From contig NZ_SLXA01000004.1 in NCBI RefSeq assembly GCF_004340975.1, forward strand, positions 62,001-126,000: a stretch of 64,000 nt of DNA, in the 5' to 3' direction. Position numbers and translations under genes: made by a program. The stretch's first letter is position 1. The number at the start of each line of letters is the position of its first letter. Under the pieces are notes generated by a model, which worked only from the letters and a program-made list of their open reading frames with translations, had not been told where the DNA came from and searched no databases. The DNA comes from Frisingicoccus caecimuris (GTDB lineage: Bacteria; Bacillota; Clostridia; Lachnospirales; Lachnospiraceae). Below are positions 56,810 through 64,000 of the stretch, piece after piece.

Positions 56810-58060
56810 ATGGCCGTTCTAAAACCTTTTGCTGCGATCCGGCCCGTACCATCTCTGGCCAGCCAGGTTGCCGCATTACCTTATGATGTAATGAATACGG
56901 AAGAAGCCCGAAAGATTGTTCAGAATAACCCTTATTCCTTTCTTCATGTGGACAAAGCAGAAATCAATTTTGATACCTCCGTCAATCCCTACGATGACCA
57001 GGTATATAAAAAAGCCGCGGACACATTGAATCAAATGCGTTCCAACGGCGTTTACATTCAGGATTCAAAACCCTGTCTCTATATTTATCGCGAAATTATG
57101 TACGGACGTGTGCAAACGGGAATTGTCGGCTGTGTCTCCATCGACGATTATGCTGACGGAACAATAAAAAAACATGAGATGACCCGGGCAGACAAAGAAG
57201 CCGACCGAATCCGTCACGTGGATACCTGCGATGCTAATACCGGTCCGATTTTTCTGACTTATCGTGCTCGTCAGAATGTGACACAGGCGATGAAATACTG
57301 GATAGACAGCTATCGGCCGGTGTATGACTTTACAGCTGAAGACGGCGTTCGTCACACGGTCTGGGTCGTAGATGATGAAAAAACAATTCTTGGATTTCAA
57401 AAAGAATTTAAAAATATTCCATACTTATATATTGCCGATGGTCACCATCGGGCAGCTTCTGCCTTCCATGTAGGTATGAAACGCAGAGAAAAATATCCGA
57501 ACTACACCGGCGATGAAGAATTTAACTATTTTCTCGCTGTCCTTTTCCCGGATGAACAGCTTCATATATGGCCATACAACCGCTATGTCCACGACTTAAA
57601 CGCCATGACGAATGCTCAGTTCCTGGAGAAACTCGGAAAAGATTTCGACTTATCCCCGGTAAACGGACGTTACGAGCCAACAAAAAAGCATCAGGCCGGT
57701 ATGTATCTGGACGGGCGATGGTACAGCCTGACTTTTAAAGATGGCAGCTTCAATAAAGAAAATCCCGTTGAGCAGCTTGACGTCTCCATCCTCCAGAACA
57801 ACCTTCTGGGACCGATCTTAAATATTGACGACCCCCGCACAAGTACCCGTATTGACTTTGTAGGTGGAATCCGCGGTCTCGCCGAACTGGAACGACTTGT
57901 CAACGAAGGGCATGGCGTCGCCTTTGCTCTTTACCCGACCACTCTGGATGATTTAATGGATATCGCCGACTCAGACTGTATCATGCCGCCAAAATCCACC
58001 TGGTTCGAGCCAAAGCTCCGAAGCGGACTTTTTATCCACGAGTTAACAGTGAAAGCCTGA
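56810..58060 (+). CDS. DUF1015 protein (SerK-like)
   Basis: A 416-residue protein of DUF1015. An archaeal member, SerK, is an ADP-dependent free serine kinase with a ParB-like fold; many Clostridia members sit near serA/serC. The start MAVLKPFAAIRPVPSLASQV, the YIADGHHRAASAFHVG motif near residue 200 and the C-terminal FWIPGLxP-free tail are family features. It stands alone here, without serine genes nearby. A kinase role is plausible but not shown. AAGGAGGATATC precedes the ATG. Confidence 0.85.
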   Translation: MAVLKPFAAIRPVPSLASQVAALPYDVMNTEEARKIVQNNPYSFLHVDKAEINFDTSVNPYDDQVYKKAADTLNQMRSNGVYIQDSKPCLYIYREIMYGRVQTGIVGCVSIDDYADGTIKKHEMTRADKEADRIRHVDTCDANTGPIFLTYRARQNVTQAMKYWIDSYRPVYDFTAEDGVRHTVWVVDDEKTILGFQKEFKNIPYLYIADGHHRAASAFHVGMKRREKYPNYTGDEEFNYFLAVLFPDEQLHIWPYNRYVHDLNAMTNAQFLEKLGKDFDLSPVNGRYEPTKKHQAGMYLDGRWYSLTFKDGSFNKENPVEQLDVSILQNNLLGPILNIDDPRTSTRIDFVGGIRGLAELERLVNEGHGVAFALYPTTLDDLMDIADSDCIMPPKSTWFEPKLRSGLFIHELTVKA

Positions 58061-58066
58061 CAATAT

Positions 58067-58123
58067 AAAGGATATCTCCGAAAGCCTTACCTTAAAGAAG
58101 GCATCTTCGGAGATATCCTTTTT
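58067..58123 (+). terminator. Terminator after the DUF1015 gene
   Basis: AAGGATATCTCCGAA / TTCGGAGATATCCTT, a 15-bp perfect stem with a nested GCCTT/AAGGC stem, then TTTTTC. It also lies 19 bp past the opposing ATPase gene. Confidence 0.88.
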
Positions 58124-58141
58124 CTACTCACGATTTAACGA

Positions 58142-58870
58142 CTATAAAACACACTTTATCAGATCCGATACAAAACTGTCCGCCGGAACCTGGCATATAT
58201 TTTCCGGCGTATCCAGCTGAATCGTTTTTCCGCCTTCCATCACCATGACCCGATCACCGAGTTTCATGGCCTCCCGAATGTCATGGGTAATAAAAATAAT
58301 CGTCAATCCCAGTTCTTTCTGAAGCCTTAAAATCTCGTCCTGCATGGTCTGTCGGGTAATTTCATCCAAAGCTCCAAAAGGTTCATCCATAAGAAGAATC
58401 TTTGGATTCGCTGCCAAAGCCCGGGCAATTCCTACACGCTGCTGCTGTCCACCGGACAATTCTGCCGGATACCGCTGCAGCTTTTCTTCTTCCAGTCCGA
58501 CCAGCTTTAAAAGCCTTAACGCCAGATCATGGTTTTCTTTTTTATTCTTCTTTCCGCTGATCACGGGAACATAGGTAATATTTTTTTCCACTGTCATATG
58601 CGGGAATAATCCCCGGTTTTGAATCACATAGCCAATCCGCCGCCGAAGAGAAATCATGTCCGTTTCAGCAATATTCTTCCCCTCAACATATACTTTTCCC
58701 CTATCCGGTGTCAAAAGCCCGTTCATCAGCTTCAGCATCGTTGTTTTGCCGCAGCCGGACCGCCCGATCACCGTAAGAAATTCGCCTTCCCTCACAGAAA
58801 GGTTAAAATCCTCCAGTATTTTCTGCCCATCAAAACTTTTTGTCACATGCTCCAGTGTAATGATATCCAT
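58142..58870 (-). CDS. ABC ATPase of a betaine/choline-type importer
   Basis: A 242-residue ATPase of the OpuCA/EgtV-like type, lacking the C-terminal CBS domains of osmoprotectant OpuCA. Walker A GRSGCGKTTMLKLM near residue 33, signature [17 protein letters not shown], Walker B ILLMDEPFGALDE. I start at ATG 58870 for MDIITLEHVTK, 9 nt after GGAG; a TTG at 58885 is also possible. It should power the permease at 59402, but that gene is a remnant, so this ATPase may have no partner here. Confidence 0.85.
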   Translation of the reverse strand: MDIITLEHVTKSFDGQKILEDFNLSVREGEFLTVIGRSGCGKTTMLKLMNGLLTPDRGKVYVEGKNIAETDMISLRRRIGYVIQNRGLFPHMTVEKNITYVPVISGKKNKKENHDLALRLLKLVGLEEEKLQRYPAELSGGQQQRVGIARALAANPKILLMDEPFGALDEITRQTMQDEILRLQKELGLTIIFITHDIREAMKLGDRVMVMEGGKTIQLDTPENICQVPADSFVSDLIKCVL

Positions 58871-58885
58871 CTGATTATTCTCCAA

Positions 58886-59402
58886 CTATTCCTCAATGAC
58901 TCCTTTAGAAATTAAAAATTCCTTTGCAACATCGGCTTCATTTTTTCCTTCCACTTCAACCTTATAATTGAGTCCGGCCATCTCTTTATCTGTTAAAATG
59001 CCGTCCATTTTCATAAGAGCATCTTCAAGCCCCGGATACTTTTCCAAAGAATCCTTTCTCACAACCGTTGAACAAAAATAATTTGCCGGTATAAGTATTT
59101 CGAACCATCGGCATGATACCATAAATAGTCAGAGCCACCACTGCCGTTTTGTTTCCAATCCCTATAAAGGGAATCAGCATACCAAGCAGAGAAATCGAAG
59201 GAATTGTATAAAACACATTGGCAATACCAAGAATGACCGGAGCCACTCGGTTGTGCTCCGCAATCCACATTCCTATTAAGAGTCCGATAATCCCCGCAAA
59301 AAAAATGGCAATAGCTGACAAGGTCATATGCTGTAGCATCAACCCCCCAAACCATTCTTTTCTCTCGATATATACTTGAATGACCTCTTCCAACAGTTCC
59401 AA
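58886..59402 (-). pseudogene. Deleted permease/binding-protein gene of the betaine/choline importer
   Basis: Two fragments of a betaine/choline-type ABC locus joined out of frame. From TTG 59402 (behind GGAGGAAAGCG) the frame gives about 104 residues of the permease, LELLEEVIQVYIERKEWFGG to VVALTIYGIMPMVRNTYTG, then continues into 20 unrelated residues and stops at 59025. In another frame, from about 59085 to 58886, comes the tail of the substrate-binding domain: STVVRKDSLEKYPGLEDALM and KVEVEGKNEADVAKEFLISK. The rest of the permease and most of the binding domain are missing. In some Firmicutes these two are one fused gene, so one gene or two may have been lost. The junction is near 59085-59095. 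Confidence 0.85.
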
Positions 59403-59413
59403 ACGCTTTCCTC

Positions 59414-60481
59414 CTAATATGCCTTTAATTCCTTCCACAATTGATTATAAAAGCTTTCAATCTCTGATCCTAAATATTTATATACCTCACATTTTTCCAG
59501 TGTACGCTCTGCCGGAAAAATCGTATAATCCTCTTTTGTCTCCTCATCCAAAGATTCATAAAGGACCTTATTCGGAGTACCATAATACACATAGTCAAAA
59601 TTTATCCGGGCAATATCCTCCCGGTTCATAAAATCAATAAACTTCTGGGCATTCTCCGGATGTTTACAGGAATCCGGAATCATCCAACAGTCAAACCATA
59701 TGTTGGAGCCCTCTTCCGGCACCACATAATCCAGATTTTCATTGGCCTCCATGGCCGCTGTCGCATCACCGGAATAGATGACAGCAAGCGCCGCATCACC
59801 TGCGATCATGGCGTCTCTGGACTCGTCCACCATATAAGCCATCACCATTTTTTTCTGTTCCATGAGCAGGGCCTGAGCTTCCCGAAGCTCCTCTTCGTCT
59901 GTCGTATTTAAAGACTTACCTTTCCACTTTAATGGAACTTCAAAGGCGTCCCGCATACTATTCTCCATAATAATCTGATTTTCATACTTTTCATCCCAGA
60001 GAATATCCCAGCTGTCAACCTCTTCCTCTACCATCTCCGTATTATAAAGAATACCCACTGTCCCCCAAAAATAAGGAACCGCATATTCATTCTCCGCATC
60101 AAAAGCCCGACAAAATTCCAGGTAAGTCGGATCCAGATTCTCATAGTATTCCATCGAAGTCTTATCGATCTTCTTTGCTTCTCCATTACGAATCATTTTT
60201 TCGACCATATAATCCGACGTACAGATCAAATCATAGGGAATATTTCCGGACTGATACTTGGTATACATATCTTCCGGCGTCACATATTGCTCATACTCCA
60301 CGTGAATTCCTGTTTCCTTCTCAAACATCTCAATCGTGGTAAAATCAATATAATCACCATAGTTAAAAACAACCAGTGTATTTCCCGAATCGGCGGCATT
60401 TTCATTATCTGAACTGCCACAACCGCCCAATATTACCACCCCGGCGGCCATCAAACACATATATACTTTAACCTTTTTCAC
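59414..60481 (-). CDS. potD: Spermidine/putrescine-binding lipoprotein PotD
   Basis: A 355-residue lipoprotein. Lipobox LGGCGSS near residue 20, then a PotD/PotF-like binding fold (NTLVVFNYGDYIDFTTIEMF; AVPYFWGTVGILYNTE; VPEEGSNIWFDCWMIP). It hands polyamine to the PotBC channel. I start at GTG 60481, MKKVKVYMCLMAAGVVILGG, behind GGGAGAATGCG; the frame also extends upstream to 60553, inside potC. It overlaps the potC gene's end by none, and is followed after 11 bp by the pseudogene's TTG. Confidence 0.93.
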   Translation of the reverse strand: MKKVKVYMCLMAAGVVILGGCGSSDNENAADSGNTLVVFNYGDYIDFTTIEMFEKETGIHVEYEQYVTPEDMYTKYQSGNIPYDLICTSDYMVEKMIRNGEAKKIDKTSMEYYENLDPTYLEFCRAFDAENEYAVPYFWGTVGILYNTEMVEEEVDSWDILWDEKYENQIIMENSMRDAFEVPLKWKGKSLNTTDEEELREAQALLMEQKKMVMAYMVDESRDAMIAGDAALAVIYSGDATAAMEANENLDYVVPEEGSNIWFDCWMIPDSCKHPENAQKFIDFMNREDIARINFDYVYYGTPNKVLYESLDEETKEDYTIFPAERTLEKCEVYKYLGSEIESFYNQLWKELKAY

Positions 60482-60494
60482 CGCATTCTCCCTT

Positions 60495-61277
60495 CTATCC
60501 CCGCGTTCCCTGGACCTGTCTTGCCGATATCCGATTGGCGATCCAAAGTACAATCAGAATCAACAGGAATAAAATCGTTGACAACGCATACATTTTCGGA
60601 TTAATACCGCGACGCACCTGCTGATAGATCATGGTAGATATGGTATTCATCCCGGCGCCCTTTGTAAAATAAGTAATCACAAAGTCATCCAGAGAAATGG
60701 TAAACGCCAGCAAAAATCCCGAGAAGATTCCCGGCATAATATCCGGCAGAACAATCTTAAAAAAAGCATAGACCGGAGATGCCCCCAGATCCAGAGCCGC
60801 TTCATAGGTACTCACATTTGTCTGCTGGAGTTTCGGCATGACATTTAAAATGACATAAGGCACTCCCAGGGTGATATGGGCAGCCAGCATGGAAAAATAC
60901 CCCAGATTCCAGAAGCGTCCGAAAAGAAGCATGATCGCAATACCTGTAACGACATCCGCATTCAGCATGGGAACATTGGTAACCGTCATAAACACCTGCT
61001 TCGTTTTCTGGCCCATGACTGTAATTCCGATACTGGCCAGTGTTCCAAGGAGCACAGCCACGATTGCCGCCACCGTTGTCAACATTAAAGAGGTCCGAAC
61101 GGCTCCGATAACGGCCTCATCCTGAAATAATTCGATATACCACTGAAACGTAAATCCATCCCAAACTCTGCGGGATTTCGAAGCATTAAAGGAGCAGACA
61201 ATAAGAATTGCGATCGGTGCATACAGCAAAAAGAGAACAAGCCCCACATAGCATTTCTCAATCCATCGTTTTACCAT
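60495..61277 (-). CDS. potC: Polyamine ABC permease PotC
   Basis: A 260-residue permease with six membrane helices and the EAA loop EAALDLGASPVYAFFKIVLP near residue 150. With PotB it forms the channel. It overlaps potB by 7 bp. The start [20 protein letters not shown] is typical. It lies 13 bp before potD. Confidence 0.93.
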   Translation of the reverse strand: MVKRWIEKCYVGLVLFLLYAPIAILIVCSFNASKSRRVWDGFTFQWYIELFQDEAVIGAVRTSLMLTTVAAIVAVLLGTLASIGITVMGQKTKQVFMTVTNVPMLNADVVTGIAIMLLFGRFWNLGYFSMLAAHITLGVPYVILNVMPKLQQTNVSTYEAALDLGASPVYAFFKIVLPDIMPGIFSGFLLAFTISLDDFVITYFTKGAGMNTISTMIYQQVRRGINPKMYALSTILFLLILIVLWIANRISARQVQGTRG

Positions 61278-62089
61278 ATCATCTGTCCCTCCCCTTCCGC
61301 GTCGTTCTTATTCATAACCGCCATACTGATAAAAATAAATACCATCAATACGATGGAAAGTCCGGAGCCCAGGTGCCAGTTGTTTGTCAACGAAAACTCC
61401 TGTTCAATGACATTTCCGATGAGCAAAATTTTCGAACCGCCTAAAATATCCGCGATCGCAAATTCTGAAATACTCGGTACAAACACCATGATAATTCCGC
61501 TGATCACACCAGGCATGGATAACGGCAGTATGATCTTTCTGAAAATCAACTTACTTCCCGCGCCCAGATCGGCCGCCGCATGTATCAAATCTCTGTCAAT
61601 TTTACACATGGCATTATAAATCGGCAGGATCATAAACGGTAAATAGTCGTAAGTCATTCCGATGAGAATGGCGGTCCGCGTATAAAGCAGATGCTGCGAC
61701 GGAAGTCCGAAAAAGTTCAGTATGCCATTTAAAATACCTGTATTCGCCAGAATCATCTGCAGCGCAAGAACACGCAGCAAAAAATTAATCCACATCGGAA
61801 GAATAAACAGCATAATGATAATGTCCTTTTTGCTCCCCTGATTTTTACTCAATATATAGGCCAGAGGATAAGCAATAAGAAGACTGATACACGTACTGCC
61901 AAAGGCAATCAATAAAGACTGTCCAAGGGCCTTATAGTGGATGGAATCTCCAATGGCCGATAGATTTTCCAGCGTAAAACCGCCATCTGGAGAAGTCAGG
62001 CCATAATAAATAATCATCAGTAAAGGTAAGATAATAAATCCTATGGCCCAAATAAGATAAGGCCCTGCCAAAAGTTTCCGTTTATTCAT
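61271..62089 (-). CDS. potB: Polyamine ABC permease PotB
   Basis: A 272-residue permease with six membrane helices. EAA-type loop [20 protein letters not shown] near residue 175. Start [20 protein letters not shown]. It overlaps potA by 8 bp and potC by 7 bp, so the operon is tightly coupled. Confidence 0.94.
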   Translation of the reverse strand: MNKRKLLAGPYLIWAIGFIILPLLMIIYYGLTSPDGGFTLENLSAIGDSIHYKALGQSLLIAFGSTCISLLIAYPLAYILSKNQGSKKDIIIMLFILPMWINFLLRVLALQMILANTGILNGILNFFGLPSQHLLYTRTAILIGMTYDYLPFMILPIYNAMCKIDRDLIHAAADLGAGSKLIFRKIILPLSMPGVISGIIMVFVPSISEFAIADILGGSKILLIGNVIEQEFSLTNNWHLGSGLSIVLMVFIFISMAVMNKNDAEGEGQMIW

Positions 62090-63158
62090 CAGGCGTCACA
62101 GCTTTCTCATCTTCGGATTCCGGTTTATTCATAATCTGAATATTAAACGGATCTACCCGAAGGCTTACCGGAGTACCTACCGCATGAGCTACCGTACTCT
62201 GCACCAGCCACTCAAAACCATTCGCCATAACTTCCATCTCATAGTGAACTCCCTTAAAGATTAAATGGCTCACCACACCATCCATAGAACCCTCTCCCGG
62301 GTTTCCAAGAATAATATCTTCGGGCCGAATGACCACATCTACCGGTTTATAGTTTCCAAAGCCCTTGTCCACACAGGCAAATTTCACACCAAGAATCTCA
62401 ACCAGTTCATCCCGGACCATTAATCCATCAATAATATTACTGTCACCAATAAAGTCTGCCACAAAGGCATTCTCAGGCTCATTATAAATATCCTCCGGCG
62501 TACCCATCTGCTGAATATAGCCCTGATTCATGACCACCACTGTATCCGACATGGTCAACGCCTCTTCCTGATCGTGGGTTACATAAACAAAAGTAATTCC
62601 AAGCTCATTTTTTAATCGGATCAATTCATACTGCATGTCCTGACGCAGCTTTAAATCCAGCGCTCCCAAAGGCTCATCCAGAAGGAGTACCTTCGGCTCA
62701 TTGACAATAGCGCGGGCAATAGCTATTCGCTGCTGCTGCCCCCCGGACAAATAGGATGGCATACGTTTCTCATATCCCTGCAGATTCACTAGCTTTAATG
62801 CATACTTAATCTTATCCTTAATATAAGCTTTCGATTTATGACTGATTTTCAAACCAAAGGCAATATTTTCCTCAATATTCATATGTGGAAACAGGGCATA
62901 TTTTTGAAATACCGTATTCAGATTCCTCTTATTCGGAGGCACCTGAGTGATATCCTCACCGTCAAAAATGACATTACCCTTATCCGGCGTCACAAAACCG
63001 CCCAGAATCCTTAATGTTGTTGTCTTTCCACACCCCGAAGGTCCAAGCAATGTTAAAAATTCATTTTCCTTGATGGACAGGTTCAAATCATCCAGAACAC
63101 AGGTGTCATCAAAGGATTTGGTAATATCCACCAGGTCGATTAATGGCTTTTTGCTCAA
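62082..63158 (-). CDS. potA: Polyamine ABC ATPase PotA
   Basis: A 358-residue ATPase. Walker [17 protein letters not shown] near residue 39, signature [17 protein letters not shown], Walker [13 protein letters not shown], and a C-terminal TOBE domain (about 275-345). The start is TTG at 63158, behind AGGAGGAAAAAAAG. It drives the PotBC channel. It is first after the regulator gene, 26 bp downstream. Confidence 0.94.
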   Translation of the reverse strand: MSKKPLIDLVDITKSFDDTCVLDDLNLSIKENEFLTLLGPSGCGKTTTLRILGGFVTPDKGNVIFDGEDITQVPPNKRNLNTVFQKYALFPHMNIEENIAFGLKISHKSKAYIKDKIKYALKLVNLQGYEKRMPSYLSGGQQQRIAIARAIVNEPKVLLLDEPLGALDLKLRQDMQYELIRLKNELGITFVYVTHDQEEALTMSDTVVVMNQGYIQQMGTPEDIYNEPENAFVADFIGDSNIIDGLMVRDELVEILGVKFACVDKGFGNYKPVDVVIRPEDIILGNPGEGSMDGVVSHLIFKGVHYEMEVMANGFEWLVQSTVAHAVGTPVSLRVDPFNIQIMNKPESEDEKAVTPDE

Positions 63159-63184
63159 CTTTTTTTCCTCCTAAGTACCAATTA

Positions 63185-63718
63185 TTAAAAGCTGGGCGGT
63201 GAACTCACCCAGAGCACAGTTGCTCCGTGCCGGGATTCCAGATAATGCTGTTTTTCCGGCAGGAAGTAAAAAGATTCACCGCTCTTAATCTTATAAACAT
63301 TATTTCCAATGTGCAGCCGGGCCGACCCCTTAAGCACATATCCGAATTCTTCCCCCTCATGGGGATTATCGGGATAGACCGAACCGCCCGGTTCCAGTGT
63401 TAAAAGAATTGGTTCCATAACATTTTTCTGCGCGTTAGGAATAATCCATTGAATTTTATTTTTTAACTCACCATCAAGCTTTTCAAAATAATCTCCCTTT
63501 AAGAATACTACCTGTTCTTCCGTCTCTTCATTGAAAAACTCGCCGATATTTGTTCCCAGACATTGAAGAATATCCATCAGAGTTGCAATCGACGGCGATG
63601 TTAAATTCCGTTCCAACTGGGAAATAAACCCCTTTGTCAACTCTGCCCGATCAGCCAGCTCTTCCTGAGTAAGTCCTTTCCTGACTCGCAAATCCTTTAA
63701 TTTTCGTCCAATATCCAT
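63185..63718 (-). CDS. XRE-cupin regulator of the pot operon
   Basis: A 177-residue regulator. Helix-turn-helix at 5-60 (GLTQEELADRAELTKGFISQ) and a cupin sensor at about 95-170 (EPGGSVYPDNPHEGEEFGYV, then GSARLHIGNNVYKIKSGESF). Such proteins (PuuR-like) sense a polyamine or related compound. It is the first gene of the operon regulator-potABCD and is probably autoregulated through the dyad at 63776-63792. TAGGAGGCTAAC precedes its ATG. Confidence 0.92.
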   Translation of the reverse strand: MDIGRKLKDLRVRKGLTQEELADRAELTKGFISQLERNLTSPSIATLMDILQCLGTNIGEFFNEETEEQVVFLKGDYFEKLDGELKNKIQWIIPNAQKNVMEPILLTLEPGGSVYPDNPHEGEEFGYVLKGSARLHIGNNVYKIKSGESFYFLPEKQHYLESRHGATVLWVSSPPSF

Positions 63719-63775
63719 GTTAGCCTCCTACAGCAAATCGATCGCTGCATTTGTAATTATAAAAATAATCTTAAA

Positions 63776-63792
63776 GTTTAGTAAAACTAAAC
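63776..63792. promoter_or_regulatory. Operator-like dyad before the pot regulator
   Basis: GTTTAGT-AAA-ACTAAAC, a perfect 7-bp inverted repeat, placed just after the likely transcription start. A good candidate binding site for the XRE-cupin protein. Confidence 0.6.
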
Positions 63793-63806
63793 ATCATTCA
63801 CTGCTT

Positions 63807-63834
63807 ATTATACAGAATGTCTTACATTTGTCAA
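63807..63834 (-). promoter_or_regulatory. Promoter of the pot operon
   Basis: Minus strand: TTGACA (63829-63834), 16-bp spacer, TATAAT (63807-63812). Confidence 0.75.
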
Positions 63835-63915
63835 TGAGATTTTTAACGGGAAATACCGATAGGGTTAAGCTTAGACAAAACCGGGTATGAAAAAGTAGAG
63901 ATACGGGCTGCTTTA

Positions 63916-64000
63916 TGATATAATACGATTAACCACATTCATGCTTTCTGTTGATGAAAAAAAATGAAATAAAGAAACCCGAATGGGAGGAATGCAATCC
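63916..64000 (+). promoter_or_regulatory. Possible promoter and leader of a gene beyond the window
   Basis: TATAAT at about 63918-63923 within TGATATAATAC, then a leader with GGGAGGA near the window end. The coding part lies outside, so nothing can be said of the product. Confidence 0.35.

Overview
This window looks like chromosome from an anaerobic, spore-forming Clostridia bacterium, most likely Lachnospiraceae. That rests on gene content only: spore genes (yabP, a CwlD-like amidase, a DacF-like carboxypeptidase), a V-type ATPase with a sodium-binding rotor signature, an oxygen-scavenging flavodiiron/flavin reductase/rubredoxin fusion, BMP-type nucleoside uptake under a purine riboswitch, strong AGGAGG ribosome sites and many short operons. 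No phage, insertion sequence, CRISPR array or rRNA was seen. It reads as stable core chromosome with a few small curiosities.

Layout. 1-1.7 kb (minus): mazG, hup, rqcP, yabP. 1.9-4.8 kb (plus): larC and larE for nickel-pincer cofactor synthesis, then superoxide dismutase. 4.9-6.5 kb (minus): a 75-aa protein, a sugar nucleotidyltransferase and an ACT-domain protein. 6.6-15.4 kb (minus): a complete nine-gene V-ATPase operon (G, I, K, E, C, F, A, B, D). 15.5-18.5 kb (minus): sigma-like factor, amidase, Sua5 and dCMP deaminase. 18.5-25.8 kb: a small XRE regulator with repeated operator-like sites, YqeY, a Nudix-fold protein, an atypical response regulator, a small helical protein, clpB and nicotinate phosphoribosyltransferase. 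25.9-36.5 kb (minus): flavodiiron fusion, a TPM-domain and zinc-ribbon pair, a large membrane protein with a decayed histidine-kinase ATPase domain, and the operon TPR protein / glpK / sirtuin / hydrolase. 36.6-38.4 kb (plus): cyclophilin, tRNA-Leu, DUF2935. 38.5-43.8 kb (minus): BMP-type nucleoside ABC transporter. 43.8-47.6 kb (minus): zinc-ribbon protein / nuclease / propeller-like membrane protein, and a MATE exporter. 47.7-58.1 kb: tRNA-Lys, MscS channel, AI-2E-family protein, carboxypeptidase, TrmB, lipid kinase, exonuclease, Hsp20, glycosyltransferase and DUF1015 protein. 58.1-63.8 kb (minus): a XRE-cupin regulator with potABCD, followed by a betaine/choline-type ABC locus whose permease and binding-protein sequences are fused out of frame by an internal deletion.

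How the parts connect. clpB and hsp20, 31 kb apart, share almost the same promoter with an inverted repeat across the -10 box, suggesting one heat-shock regulator that is neither CIRCE/HrcA nor CtsR by motif. The flavodiiron fusion and superoxide dismutase give oxygen defence. The V-ATPase probably exchanges Na+. The best candidates for undescribed biology are the clpB/hsp20 operator, the decayed kinase-like membrane protein at 30-32 kb, the zinc-ribbon/nuclease/propeller cassette at 43.8-46.2 kb, and the repeated operator at the small XRE gene. No clearly new multi-gene defence or mobile system was found.
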